Positions 23,064 to 35,749 of a DNA stretch of 64,000 nucleotides are shown here, one piece after another. Under the pieces are notes generated by a model. The model saw nothing but the letters and a program-made list of their open reading frames with translations, had not been told where the DNA came from and did not search any database. The DNA comes from Larix kaempferi. Its lineage: Eukaryota > Streptophyta > Pinopsida > Pinales > Pinaceae. The translations under genes and the position numbers were made by a program. How positions within the stretch are numbered: the first letter of the stretch is position 1; every line of letters begins with the position of its first letter. The DNA is taken from positions 11,256,501 to 11,320,500 of the forward strand of contig BSBM01000762.1 in NCBI GenBank assembly GCA_027924585.1, written 5' to 3'.

Positions 23064-23687
23064 AGACACTTTCCTATCGACACTTAAGTTAGCCACCTAA
23101 CTATGTTGGCAAGCTTTCAGTTAAGAGGCGAGTTCATCCTAAGTGACAACTCAATGAGATAAAGCACTGCATGAGAAGTGGGGCGCGCCACTCCATGCAA
23201 GATTAATACATCCAGTTTGAGGGCAAGTTTATCCTGAAGTTAGAAGTTAAAAATAGAAGAGAAGAATGTATAAATATGTTATAAAATATTGTTGAATCTA
23301 GTGTGAAGCGAATTCTTTTCTCTATTGAAGGAAAGACGCTTCTCTTTGTGCAGGGTATTGTTCGTGCTTGTTATTGTTGTGCTGAGAACACATCCAATTG
23401 ATCTCTCTTCTGTATTGCTTCTGTATATTCACTAAGAAGTTTGGTGATCTCTTATCCTCCAAAAGTAATCTGCTATGTTGTAAAATAAAACATTCTCTTT
23501 TATCCATTATATTATACTGAGAAGAATTGCTAGGGTTTTTGTTCTCATAATTTTGAGGATTTTCCCCAGGGTATATATTGTGTTATAGTTGTATGAATTT
23601 CATGGATTGAATTGTCTCATTGCTTCAAGTCTCTGCATCTAAAGAATTAAAGATCAAAGCTCAACCAAATTTCAACAGTGTGCAGGT
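23064..23687. other. LTR-like debris, no gene
   Basis: The stretch has a TATAAATA box (about 23269) and leader-like T-rich sequence, as in an LTR promoter and R/U5 region. No matching partner or coding sequence is present. It lies directly before the next copia LTR. Confidence 0.35.
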
Positions 23688-24273
23688 TGTTGGTTGTGGA
23701 GCCTGATCTTCCTTAGATGTCGTGTTTCAGCTGTGTCTGGATCCTAGCCCATGAAGGGGGGGTTTTACCCCCCAAAATAGTCGTCATGGGGGGTCCAGGG
23801 GGGAGGAGACTAGTTTGGGAGCCCCCCCTTAGTGGGGGTTTGGGGGAAACGCCCTTGTAGCGAAAATTTCAGAAAAAATGCCTTATAAAATGTTGTAATT
23901 TCATATTCATAACTTGGTTAATAATGGGTGATTTATGGGTCCATGGTATTGGGTGTTCCATAGTATTTTTACATGGTAATCGCTCTTAAAGGAAGGAATT
24001 GTAATACGGATGTGTATTGGAGCATTGCAAATATCTCTATGATTGTTTGAGAGAGACTTTTAGAGAGTGAAGAGGAAGTTACAGTGGATGTGCTTTAGGT
24101 TGTATCCATTCATTTGTTGAATGGTATAATAATAAGGACTAGTAATTTCTTTGTGGACGTAGCCCATCTTGGGTGAACCGTGTTATATTGGTGTCTCTCT
24201 TGTAATGTGTTTTATGTGATTTATATTTGCATCTTGTTTATTGTTATTGCTTTGCGATCCTGTTTTTCTAACA
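23688..24273 (+). mobile_element. 5' LTR of copia element C2 (about 586 bp)
   Basis: The end is set by CTAACA immediately before the primer site. The start is the best TGTTGG complementary to it and is less sure. A cluster of G runs lies at 23756-23846, including a GGGGGG/CCCCCC hairpin. The late part has GTGGACGTAGCCCATC...GGGTGAACC (about 24154-24180), a block also found in three other LTRs of this window. Confidence 0.55.
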
Positions 24274-24275
24274 AT

Positions 24276-24288
24276 TGGTATCATAGCC
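24276..24288 (+). other. Primer binding site of copia element C2
   Basis: TGGTATCATAGCC lies two bases after the LTR end. It matches the initiator-Met tRNA site TGGTATCAGAGCC with one mismatch, the usual primer for plant copia elements. Confidence 0.75.
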
Positions 24289-24348
24289 AAAGGTCTATTT
24301 GGAAAATAAACTCGCAGGAGAGGAGGGTTCCTGGTTCGAGTGGGAGCA

Positions 24349-25138
24349 ATGGAGGAAGAAGTAAAGTTTAAGGTCAAGAAATTTAACGGCAAAAAATACT
24401 AGTTATGGAAGATGCAAATGGAGGACTATATGTATCAGAAGGATATATTCCTACCATTGGGAAGAAAAACAAAAAATATGGCGACTATGAAGGACAACGA
24501 ATGGGAGGTTCTTGACAGAAAGGCACTGGGAAAAATACGGCTGTGCCTGGCTTCATCGGTGGTTTTAGTATTTCAAAAGAAAAGACAACTTAGGGTCTGA
24601 TGAGCGCATTGAGTAAGCTGCATGAAAATCCCTTGGCCTCCAACAAGGTATTTCTAATGAAGCATTTATTTAATAAGAAGATGTTAGAAGGTGGATTTGT
24701 TGTTGATCATTTAAATGAATTTAATACGATTACAAATCAGCTAAGTCTTGTAAAAGTGAACTTTGATGATGAGGTTAGGTCTCTTGTAATATTTTGTTCA
24801 TTTCCAGAAAGATGGAACGGCTTGGTCATGGCTGTATGTAAACCTGTCTCTGGTTTAAACACTTTGAAATTTGATGATGTTGTTGGTGTTATTCTTAGCG
24901 AGGAAATGCGAAGGAAAAGCACCTGTTAGACACCAGGTAATGCATTGATCATGGAGAGCAGGGGAAGGAAAAGGGAGAGAGGAAAGAGGCCAGGTAATCG
25001 CAACAAGTCCAAGAAGGGAAGATCCAAGTCCATATTGGGAAAAATAAAGTGTTGGAACTGTGGAAAGAAAAGACATCTGAAGAAAGACTGCAGAAGAAAG
25101 GAGATGTACAACAAAAGACTACTCAGGAAGCAAATGTA
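24349..25138 (+). pseudogene. Copia Gag of element C2
   Basis: It starts MEEEVKFKVKKFNG at 24349, 60 bp after the primer site. The frame is continuous apart from stops after KKY (about 24400), near 24598 and near 24928. Copia Gag features follow in order: LWKMQMEDYM, DHLNEFNTI, FDDEVRSLVIFCSFPERWN, DDVVGVILSEEMRR. A basic Ser/Arg/Lys region and the zinc knuckle CWNCGKKRHLKKDC (25052-25093) come next. In life it would form the particle shell and bind RNA. Confidence 0.75.
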
Positions 25139-26720
25139 GTAGGTGATGTGTTACAAGATGCTTTGATTCTTGCATTAGATAATACTAGTGATTACTGGGT
25201 ACTAGATTTAGGGGCTCCATGTTATGCTACACCCCATAGTAAATTCTTTTATGATTATGTTCCAACTGATTTTGGACATGTTTTATTGGGTGATGATGAA
25301 CCATGCAAAATTGTTGGAATGAGTAAGGTACATATACAGTTAAAGAATGGTAAATGGATGCTGAAATATGTAAGGCATATTCCTTCTATGAAAAGAAATA
25401 TGATCTCAATAGGAAAGTTGGGAGATGGTGGTTGTTTATCTACGTTTGGATAAATGTGGTGGAAAATCACTAAAGGATCAATGGTGATAGAAAAATGAGA
25501 CATGATAGGTACGTTGTATTTATGTCCTCATAATACTGACTTTTCTATCTTTTTAGCTTCCATATGAACATATACAACATTGTGGAATCATAGGCTTGGC
25601 CATATGAGTGAGAAGGGGATGCATATTCTCTACTCAAGGAAGTTGATTCCAGATCTGAAGCATGTAAGTTTAGAATTATGTGAGAACTGTGTTTATGAAA
25701 AATAGAAGAGAGTCATATTTATTAAGGTTGGGAAATAGACTAAGAGTGAAAATTTAGAGCTTGTACATACAAATGTATGGGGACTGTATTAGGTACAATA
25801 TCTTGGTGTCTCTCATTATTATGTTACTTTTATTGATGATGCAACTAGAAAAACTTGGGTTTATTGCATTAGATAGAAATATGATATGTTTTCTACTTTT
25901 AAGAAATGGAAAGCTTTGGTTGAGAATGAGACAGGAAAAAGGTTGAAGTGTCTCAGATTTGATAATGGAAGTGAATAATGTAGAAAGGAGTTTGATATTT
26001 ACTGTTCATACCATGGGATTCTTATAGAGAAGACAGTCCCAGGAGCACCACAAGAAAATGGTGTGTTAGAAATGATGAATAGAACAATCATGGAGCGCGC
26101 AAGGTCTATGGGATTGCATGTAGGGTTTCCCTTATAGTTTTGGAAAATGATGTAGATATTGCTGTTTACTTAATAAATAGAGGTCCTTCAAGTGCTTTGG
26201 ATTGTGGTATTCTAGAGGAGGAATGGACAGGTAAAAAATTAAACGAATCTTTTCTGAGAAATTTTGGTTGTGAAGCATTTGTCCGTATTGATAAATAAAA
26301 TAGAACAAATCTTGCGGCTAAATCCAAGAAATGTACCTTTATTGGATACATGGTTGATGATTTTGGTTATCGCTTATGGGATTATGAAAATAACAAAATA
26401 ATTAGGAGTAGATATGTGGTATTCAATGAAAAGGTCATGTATAAAGATTAGTTGCAGGGAAAGAAAAAGGAAAAGAAAAAAACAAAGTACACAGTGCTTG
26501 ATGAAATCAAAGAAAATGAAGTTCCAAAGGTGCCGAAAAATCAAGAACAATAGTAGGTACCTCAAAATACTGCAAGTGTTAGAAGATCTACCAGGATAAG
26601 TAGACCCCTGAACGATTCTCTCCTTCACTGTATTATTTATTGATGATTGATTTTGGTGAACCCAAATGTTATGAAGAAGCAATGCAGGTGGAAACTAGAA
26701 AGAAGTGGGAGTGAGACATA
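25139..26720 (+). pseudogene. Protease and integrase of copia element C2 (broken)
   Basis: The protease motif is WVLDLGAPCYATP at about 25197. The family norm is DSGAS, so the catalytic Asp is kept but both serines are gone. A GAG-pre-integrase region follows. Integrase is split by stops; recognisable pieces include CLRFDNGS at about 25945-25970 and ENGVLEMMNRT at about 26055-26090, marking the second catalytic Asp and the Glu region. The C-terminal stretch ends in a Lys-rich linker to RT. Confidence 0.65.
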
Positions 26721-26729
26721 TATGAGGAG

Positions 26730-27455
26730 ATGGGATCATTGGTAAGAAAACAGACTTGGGATTTGGTTCAGTTTCCTGTAGGTAAAAGAGCATTGCAGAA
26801 TAAATGGGTTTACAAGTTGAAGGAGGAATTTGGAGGAAAGAAGCGATACAAGGCCAGAATTGTTGTAAAGGGGTTTGCACAGAAGAAAGGCATAGATTTT
26901 GATAAAATATTTTCTCCTGTTGTTAAAATGACTTCAGTTAGAACTGTTTTAAGTCTAGTGGCGATAGAAGATTTGCATCTTGAAAAATTAGATGTAAAAA
27001 CAACCTTTCTCCATGGGTATTTGGAGGAAGAGATTTATATGCAGCAGCCACAGGGGTATGAGGCCAAAGGGAAGGAGAATTTGGTATGCAAGTTGAAGAA
27101 GACCCTCTATGTCCTGAAGCAAGCTCTAAGGCAGTGGTATTTGAAATTTGCCAGGTTTATGACAGAACAAGATTATAGTAGATGTCATTCTGACCAATGT
27201 GTTTATTTCAAGAGGCTAGATAATGGAAGATATATTATCTTGTTATTGTATGTGGATGACATGCTTGTTGTAGGGTCTAACATGCATGATATAAATGTGC
27301 TCAAAAGGAAGTTATCTAATTCATTCGTGATGAAGGATTTTGGTGTTGCAAAGCAAATAATTGGTATGAGAATAACAAGAGGTGGGAAAAATCGCAAATT
27401 GACATTGTCTCAGGGTGAGTACATACAAAAGGTGTTGGAGAGGTTTAGAATGTAG
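26730..27455 (+). CDS. Reverse transcriptase ORF of copia element C2 (241 codons, fragment)
   Basis: This open frame covers most of a copia RT: QNKWVYKLKEE, YKARIVVKGFAQKKGID, then LDVKTTFLHG, CKLKKTLYVLKQA, and the active site YVDD at 27249-27260 within LLLYVDDMLVVG. It ends at a TAG (27453-27455) before the RNase H. The start Met is arbitrary, because Pol is normally part of one polyprotein. Integrase is broken upstream and RNase H missing downstream, so no autonomous function is expected. Confidence 0.75.
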   Translation: MGSLVRKQTWDLVQFPVGKRALQNKWVYKLKEEFGGKKRYKARIVVKGFAQKKGIDFDKIFSPVVKMTSVRTVLSLVAIEDLHLEKLDVKTTFLHGYLEEEIYMQQPQGYEAKGKENLVCKLKKTLYVLKQALRQWYLKFARFMTEQDYSRCHSDQCVYFKRLDNGRYIILLLYVDDMLVVGSNMHDINVLKRKLSNSFVMKDFGVAKQIIGMRITRGGKNRKLTLSQGEYIQKVLERFRM

Positions 27456-27745
27456 AATGAAAAACCAATTAGTACACCTTTGGCCATCCATTTAAAACTA
27501 AGTAAGGATATGTGTCCCAAGACACAGTAAGAGATAGATTACATGTCTAGAGTTCCCTATTTATTAGCAGTTGGCATCTTGATGTATGCCATGGTGTGCA
27601 CACAACCAGATATTGCACATGTAGTGGGAGTTGTGAGAAGGTATAGGAACAATCGAGGTAAAGAACACTTGAAGGAAGTACAGTGGATTCTTAGGTATTT
27701 GAGAGTGTTGATAGCAATTTTGGTAGGGATGTGTCTACACTAATT

Positions 27746-30700
27746 GCATCTTACTATGAACTTGGTGAGATTCAATGACACAAATACATGTAATACTCAT
27801 TCATTCTTTAGATATTTCCAAGTAATTTTCAAGAAAATAGTAGGGAGGAAGAGAGTAGAATACCTCTTGAAGCTATCCACTTGAATAATATCCCCCTGCT
27901 TGAGCATCCATGGCCTTTAAGCCTCCATTTGCAACAACTTGCTAGGTTCTTAACTCTAGATTCTATCTCTAAGAACTTGAAAAACTTGAAATCCATCTAC
28001 CTAGTTTGAATTCAAAACTAGATCCAAAACCTAAATTCAAACACAAATTTGGGGGGAAAAATGAATTGCATCATATTGAATTGAAGAAAATAAATACTTA
28101 CAACCTTGTTGCTTGAGGTGAATCCTTCCTCCTTTGCTTTCAACCAACCTTCTCCATCCTTGAATTTGATCCTTCAAGAGCTTTGTTGAAGATGAGCTTT
28201 CCAACCTTGAAATCCTTCTAGCATGTCTTTACTCTCACTTGTTGTATCTTACCATGCCCCAAATGCCTTTGTTTTATAGTACTGGGAAATGAGAATTCAA
28301 GATTCAACTTTCAATGTGGGATTATACATTTTCTTGATTTTTGATTATTTTTACTCAAAAATCCACTTTCTATAGTATTTTTAGACTTTTGTCACAAATT
28401 CAAAATTATTAGGCACAATTAATGCAATTTTTGTGCATTTATTCTCACTATTGACTGGTGGAAACTAGATTTGAGCCTTCAAGTGAGTAGTTCAATCATT
28501 GAACCTCACCTCTTTAGGATACCTCTTTCTTCACTCAATCTTTCCGATTATGGAAGTAATGATTAGATAAGAGAGGACTGTTCTCTTATGTACTTGTCCT
28601 CTGTCTTCATGTTACGGGCGCATAGTAAATTGTGCTTATACCTTTCACTTTGTTAAGGGTGTTAATTTGATTGTTAACAAATTCCCCCTAATGTTAGAGG
28701 TCCAAAGTGGAGCTAAGGGCCGAAATACATTAGTTTTTATACTGATACTCTTTATTTATCAAAGAAAGGATGCAAAAGGATTAACTCATGGGCTCATGAT
28801 TAAGGAGAACACCTACAAGTCAAACATAGAAATTTCTCAAATATACAATATCTTCTTGAGGCGGTCATACCCATGCTCAGCAGTAAAAAAGCATGGCCAT
28901 GAAAAATACGCAATGGATCAATGTCAAAAGTCAAAATTTTTAGAAGTGTAAACATGCACTTTGATGAGTGCGAGAACAAGGTCTTCATCGAACTTCTGAC
29001 ATGGTAGTTTAATATTGCGCAACTCGGGCAGTGAATCAATGAGTGATACAATTATTTTCCCCAAGGTCTTCAATACAAACTGACGATAGTACGAGTTTAT
29101 ATCATGCGAATAAATGAAATCATGTCGATCATAATAAAATACCATCTGATTACTAGCCATTGATGTATATCGTTAACAGATGTGAAGAGGCCCACCGATA
29201 ATGATGATGGACTCTAAGGTACCGAGTACAAAATATCAAGTGTGAATAGATGTTCTGAAGTTGAACACTTGTATAATCAAGTAATCAGGGGCCATTGATG
29301 TATACCCACTTTCATTTGTGAGGATACCTGCCACTAATGACTGTAAGATCCAAGGTACTCCTAGGTTTCTAGATCCATCTCCTTGATGATGATTTGGTGT
29401 CGATATGAATAGATCCATCGGAAGGAGGGAATTATGCATCCCACATCAACCAATACGGGATAAAGATCAACAGTCTGATATAATTTGGTAGAAATGTGAG
29501 ATCCAACACTGTATATTGACACAAGGAAGGCTGACATGATTGGTTAGGAATATTTGAGGAATGGCCGATACAGTTTGAACTTCCCTTGAACACATAACAT
29601 GACGCAGAATGGACACTTGGCAACATAGGACTTGATTAACCAACCTTAATGAAATCTGCCAATTCCAGATACATTACTTAAATTTTCATTGGTGACGGGA
29701 AGGATAACCCATTGGTGGAGATCTATTCAAAATACTGGTATAGTTTCCTAAAACAAATGTAGATGGTGTACTGACAGTGGATACCAAATTATGTGCTGTG
29801 TTCAAGGGCGACAAGGACTGGCTGTTTCCATTTTTTCCAGAATATAATATGATATGATTCAATTCTCCCCCTTTTTGTATTTTTGTGTTTTTTTACTTTT
29901 TATGCCTTTTTTCATTTATTATCTTGAAAAAATAAGAAAGAATGCTATAGTACATGGGAGGGAACGATTGTTTCATGGGCGTAATCCTATTTTTCAAGGG
30001 CATGGGTCAGGCCAAGGAAAAGATCCATATTGCAAACAAGGGATGAGTTAGTTGTGCACACTCTTACAAATGTTCCCTCCATGGGTAGGCTATTTGAAGC
30101 AGGATTATGTGTCGACAGACAGTGAAATAATACCATGTAACTGAGTTTATCCAATTTGGCATAATGGCCAAGTAGGAATGGGTTAATGAGGTTTACTTCA
30201 TATTGAGTCTTGTGAAAAATGCCAAAATCATAAATCACCATGAATCATGGTCTATATCAAACTACCTGAATCAAATAGTTTGAAATGTCAAAGTCTCCAA
30301 GTCCTGTGATCAAAACCATTTCACTACCCAACTGTTTAGTCAAAAAACTTGTTCAAATATGCAGTTAATATCTAAAAAGATAGCCAAAATTGAAGAATTA
30401 TGCATCATCCTATCATTTGAAAGTATATGGTTATACATGTATGAATAAAAGATAAGTAAAACACTCATATTTTACCATATTCCTTGTAGGTGTAGCCGAT
30501 GGATGAGAGGAAGCATCTCCTTTCAGCACGAATTTCTAGAAGCTGTGAACCATTATCAAGTGATCTTCCAGTTGTAGGTGAGTCTTCATGCCAGACCCGG
30601 AAATTTGAAACAATTTCAAATGTTTTTTGAAGTTTCAAAATATTTTCGTTGTTTTTATGAAATTTTTTGGTTTTTATCTTGAAGAAAAAGAAACAAAAAG

Positions 30701-30988
30701 AGAATTTTTTTTACACTATTCTTTTTGATGTGTGCAAAGTTACTATACAAAATGTCTAGAAAGTTAACACACTTTTTGGTTTATGATGTAATCTAGTTAT
30801 TTTAGATTTTACTTATTTCCTTAAATTATATGTTCAATTAAATTGCCATGAATAATGTACATGCTTGCTTTTTCCGGAATGATTCTAATGACTTAGCTGC
30901 CAATCAAGTACGTAGTTGGATAAGGAATCAACCAAACTATTCAGACTTCTAGGAACATGAATGTATTAAATAAACTCAAATTGACGTT
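27746..30988. other. No confident gene; probably 3' UTR/LTR sequence of the flanking Tat-like element plus unknown
   Basis: No frame resembles a known protein. The part next to 30988 should contain the 3' UTR and 3' LTR of the minus-strand gypsy element to its right, but I could not fix LTR ends. A purine-rich stretch occurs at about 30675-30705. The boundary with the truncated copia C2 near 27745 is abrupt. Confidence 0.4.
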
Positions 30989-31366
30989 CTAAAAATGTAC
31001 TTGTAGAAAATTTCTGAACAATATAGGACTTCGAACTTGATATTGACCATTTAACTGAGATACAACTAATTCCGAGTTCAGTTTGACGATTATTTGTCGG
31101 ATTCCAAGGGTGCTAGCCTCGACAAAAAGCTCAATGACCACGCTATATTCCCCAACATTGTTGGTTGCAGATCTAAGAAAAATGCCTCCTGAACTTAAAA
31201 ATTTGTCATTAGGTTTGAAAATAACCCATGCAATGGAATCAATGGTCCAATAAATACGTCTGGTGCCATCCGCATATCCCAAATATGTGAAGGTTTCTTG
31301 TGCCATCTGCCAAAGTGACAATGCCAAGCAAGATAAGTGTGTGCTCGAAATAAATAAAGTACACAA
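30989..31366 (-). CDS. Archaeal-type RNase H-like ORF downstream of integrase (125 codons)
   Basis: After a non-conserved ~30-residue lead, the frame has the order typical of the extra RNase H of Tat-type gypsy elements: YADGTRR...DSIAWVIFKP, GGIFLRSATNN, GEYSVVIELFVEASTLGI, then KLNSELVVSQLNGQY. The TNNxxEY-like segment supplies the catalytic Glu. In the next motif the usual Asp (SDS or GDS) is Asn (KLNSEL), so one metal ligand is lost. The ORF starts about 50 bp after the integrase stop on the same strand, in another frame. In well-known Tat/Ogre elements this domain lies before integrase, so its place here is unusual or the result of rearrangement. Confidence 0.6.
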   Translation of the reverse strand: MCTLFISSTHLSCLALSLWQMAQETFTYLGYADGTRRIYWTIDSIAWVIFKPNDKFLSSGGIFLRSATNNVGEYSVVIELFVEASTLGIRQIIVKLNSELVVSQLNGQYQVRSPILFRNFLQVHF

Positions 31367-31418
31367 ATTTATACAAAGAATACAACATAATACAACAATT
31401 GTTACGAGGCATCAGTGC

Positions 31419-34400
31419 TTACGCGAAGTATTTCTTCAGATAGAGACCATTTCTGATCTCTGACATAGGCTCCCCATCATATTTGATAAATTCATAAGCT
31501 CCCCTTTTTAACACAGTTTTGAAAAGTGGGCTAAACCATTTTGGTACAAATTTCCCTTCTCCTATTTTATCTTGGTCTTGGTCATAAACTAAAACCAAAT
31601 CGCTTTCATAAAAGACTCGGGGATGGGCTGATATATCATATTTCATTTTAACCCTTTTCTTGCGTGCTTCTACATTTAGAGAAGCTTCCCTTCTAGTTTC
31701 ATCAAGATAATGAAGATGGAGAAGCCTCTCTTCTTTTGTAGAAGTGTTAGGTAGGAGTTCGACTGCTATTTTTAATGATGAGATTTCGTATTCAATTGGA
31801 AACAATGCTTCTTCTCCATAAACCAATTGGAAAGGAGTGAATCCGATTGCGGTTTTAGTAGTGGTACGGTAAGACCAAAGAGCAGAAAACAACATTAAGT
31901 GCCTGTTAGTTTTTTTCTTATTAATTGTCCTCTGCAACATAATTTTCAAAACCTTGTTAATGGCTTCTATTTGTCAGTTAGATTGAGGTTAATATGGCGA
32001 GTAAAAATCCTGCCGCAGTCTTAACCTGTTGGTAAGTTCATCTATAAAGGAATTCCTAAAATGAATTCCGTTATTAGTGACGATCTCTTTAGGTACACTA
32101 AAACTTGCTATCATGTGATTGAATAGAAAATATGCTGCATTTTTTCCCGTGCAATTGAATGTAGGCATCACCTCAACCAAATTGGTGAAGTAGTCCACTA
32201 CTACTATGTTGTAGTGGTGGCCATCGACTGAAGGTGGGTTGATTGTCATAAAATCAATGTCCCATTTTGAGAATGGATCCACGGTTATTATAGGGTGTAA
32301 TGGAGCAGGATGTGCGCGCATTTTTCTTGTGTAAATTTGGCAAGGGTGACACTTTTTGACAACATTGATGCAATTTTTAAAGATTGTGGGCCAAAAGTAG
32401 CAAAATTTTCTGGGTAGTTTCCAACCCAGAAAGATGACTGCTACATGCCCCAGCATGGCAATCATTCAAAACTTGTTCAACTTCTTCTTGTATTAAACAA
32501 CGTCTTAAGATCATTTCTACTCCTCGACGGTACAAGGTATCCCCTATGATGAGATATATTCGTGCTTGATGTCGAATGCGACGCCGTTCAATGCTAGAAA
32601 ACTGGGGATCAATCCTTTGGGTTTGGAGATATGTGATGAATTTTACATACCAAGGATTCGATGTTTCAATAAGGAATGCATGTTCATATTCCCAAGATTC
32701 AACAGATACAATATCCTCTTTCTCACAGGGTAACTCATACATTAGTTCTACAAATGCTAACGACTTCTTGGATTTAGCGTTTATGAACTTCATATCGAAT
32801 TCTTGCAAAATTACTATCCATTTTGAATATTTTCCACCAATAATATGGTGGGACAAAATGTGTCTCATGGGGTTCATTTCAGCCACTATGGTCATTTTTA
32901 TTGGAAGTATATAATGTCTAAGTCTTTGGACAACATGGACTACTACCAAGGCCAAATTCTCAACCAGGGAATATCTCAATTCGGGACCTGCAAGGCCTTT
33001 ACTAAGATAGTAAATAACTTGTTCCTGTGATGATTCGTCTTCTTGTGCCAATACCATTCCTATGGTGGAACTAGATTCTTACAAATATAGAAAAACGTCT
33101 CTACTATAGTTCATAGGACTAAGTAACGGGGCAGATACTAGAGCTTTCTTTATTGCATCAAATGAGCATTGATCTTGGTCATCCCATATGAATAGTGCAT
33201 ATTTTTTGAGGGGACGCATGAAACCTTTATCTCGTTCGGAAAAATCTGCGACAAATATTCTCAAGTAGTTAGCTTTCCCTTGAAGGCTTTGAAGTTGTGT
33301 TATTGTTTTTAGAGAAGGCAACTGAAGTATTGCCTCAACCTTGAGGGGACCCACCATAATCCCTTTTTTTGATAAGATGAACCCAATTAATCTCCCAGAG
33401 TCCACACAAAACATGCATTTGTGTGGGTTTAACCTAATGTTATATTTGTGACATCGAACAAAGACAGCATGTACATGTGCACTATGCTCAAATCTCCTTT
33501 TAGATTTGGATACCAAGTCATCAAGATAAACCTCAACGATTTTCTTAATATCATGGAATGCATATGACATGGCTCTTTGAAAATTATCTCTAGTGTTTTT
33601 AAGGCCGAATAGAATTATCCGATATGAAAAAGTCCCCCAAGGGCATATGAAAGTTGTTTTATGCTGGTCTTCCTTTTTTATCTGGATTTTGCTGTAACTG
33701 GAGAATCCATCCATACATGAAAAGATTTCATTCCCAACACACTCGTCTATAATGTGATCAATGAAGGGTGTGGGATAGTTATCTTTGGGACAAGCCAAAT
33801 TTAGATCCCTAAAGTCAGTATAGACCCAGATAGTTCCTTTCTTTTTATCAACGAGAACATGATTGAATACCCATTTAGTTAAAGGAACATGATAGATGAA
33901 ACCAACCTTCAATATTTTTTCATCTTCTGCTTTGATGGAAGCCGATTTATTAGGATTGATCGGACGTAGCTTCTATCACACCAGTTTAAGATTATCATAG
34001 GATTTTATCTCATGCTCAAATATGCTGGGATCAATGCCAAACATTTCTTCACAAGACCAAGTGAACACATCATGAAACTCTTTAAATAGAGCAGTATAAT
34101 GCATGATTTCCTCTAGAGAGATATAAACGCCTATATTGATGTTTTCAACGATGCCAGGCTTAATGGATATATCGATTGGAATAGTTTTTGAAATATTTTC
34201 CAAATTTCCTTTTGAACTTACATTGTGTGTTTGGATGAGGCATTGGTATTTTTCCATGTCATCATTGAGGTGAAGATTTTCTGGTTTGACCTCTAATGAA
34301 TTTGTCTTTGGAAGAAATGATGATCTATGATGCATATCTACCCAGGGTCATTAAAAGATATTCATGACTTCAAGGATGGCTTCATTTGATGAAAAAGTCT

Positions 34401-34775
34401 GATCCAGGATGTCATGAGTAGTAGGAGTGTTGATGGCCTATATTGGTGAAGTGTAAGGATCCTATTCCTCCATTTGGGAAGGATTTTGATATGAATCTGC
34501 CGAATCCATTTGGATAGCTTGATATGAACGCTGTATGACAGATAGGGGTACACTACTCTCTGTTTCATTATGTTTCATAGAAGTTGGTATATTTCCATCA
34601 CTCTTTTCGACTAATATGTCCTCCTTTGAGGATCCCTCCAATGAGGTGGAGCTAACTTCTGGTATGGACTTAGAATTTTTTTTATTGGAAATTATACTTC
34701 TAATGTAATAGTGAAAATTGGAGCAGTGTTAGGGGTCAATACTTGTGGTGGAATCGTGAAAACGTTAGCGAGACC
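31419..34775 (-). pseudogene. Tat-like Ty3/gypsy Pol: RT, RNase H, integrase (decayed)
   Basis: Read leftwards from 34775 it begins with a PR-RT linker (33976-34335, ALFKEFHDVFTWS). RT follows at 33079-33912 (YTDFRDLNLACPKDNYPTP; active site YLDD at 33518-33529; LVSKSK). RNase H and the integrase zinc-finger start are at 32377-33057 (CHAGACSSHLSG). The integrase core is at 31989-32465 (CHPCQIYTRKMR, WDIDFMTINPPS, TNNGIHF). The integrase C-terminus is at 31419-31949 (SALWSYRTTTKTAIGFTPFQLVYG, ending NGLYLKKYFA). Two stops at about 31965-31985 break the segment before the catalytic Glu, and a frameshift separates the RNase H and integrase cores. The RACPKDN-type RT and LLPNTS-type integrase tail fit a Tat-related lineage. 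Confidence 0.8.
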
Positions 34776-35749
34776 CAAGAAGCTACGAATTTATGTTAGA
34801 GTCGTTGGGGATAGAAAAAAATGAATGAATTGGATCTTGGATGGGTCCACATGCACTCCATGTTCATGCATGACGTATTCTAGATACTAAATTCTCTCCA
34901 TATAGAATGAAAATTTATCCAAATTGGCATATAACTTGTGTTGTTGCAAGGTGCTTAGGACCTATTGAAAGAGTTGCAAATATTCCACCCAAGTTCTGCT
35001 AAATATGAGTCTGTCATATAGATACAAGACCACGAAGGAGTTTTTGAATAGCTATAAGATATCATCCATCAACTTCCTGAATGTTGTTGGAGCATTAGTC
35101 AATCCAAAAGGCATGGCCAATTACTCAAAAAGGCCTTCTTTAGACTTGAAGGTTGGATTCCATACATCAATTTTATCAATCGGGAATTGGTGGTATCCCA
35201 ACTTCAGATAAATCTTGATGAAAAAATTGAAACCCTAAAATTGATCAAGAATATCATCAAACTGATGGATTGGGTATCGATTCTTGATAGTTATCTTGTT
35301 TCGGGATATGTAGTCAATGCAAATTCAAAATGTTCCATCCTTTTTTTGTACCAACACAATTGGGCTCCCAAAAGGTGAGGATCTTGGTCAAATGTGGCCC
35401 TTTTGGATGAGCTCTTAAATATAACATTTTATTACCTCATTCTCCATAAGATAGCACATGTATATTGGGCCATTAGATAAGGGAGAATCGGGTATCAAAT
35501 AAATTGAGTGTTTGACTTGGAAGTGTAGATGCACCCCTTCAAGTGAGAAAAATATATCTTCGTATTACTCTACAATATTTTCCACCTGCTTCTGATGTGC
35601 ATAGAGAGACATAATGTTGAGGTCGTGGAAGGCACATTGACCTCTCATGTCCCTTCCGGTTGGACGATGATGTTGACAAATTTCCTAGTTTGAGAGATTA
35701 CCTTTCAACATTTCCTTGCTGAGATTAAGGAAATTGGAGTAGTTGGAAC

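Larger units (their letters stand above)
23688..27745 (+). mobile_element. 3'-truncated Ty1/copia element (C2)
   Basis: The order is 5' LTR, initiator-Met primer site, gag, zinc knuckle, protease, integrase and RT, the standard copia order. The frame fades just after the RT thumb and start of RNase H (27543-27743, with TQPDIAHVVG). No 3' LTR or polypurine tract is seen downstream, so the 3' end is lost. Gag and RT are the best-preserved parts; protease and integrase are damaged. Confidence 0.8.

Noticed and set aside
28610-30769. Candidate 2.2-kb LTR (TGTTAC...GTTAACA) for the Tat-like element
   Set aside because: The termini match only weakly. No target duplication, polypurine tract or partner LTR supports these boundaries.
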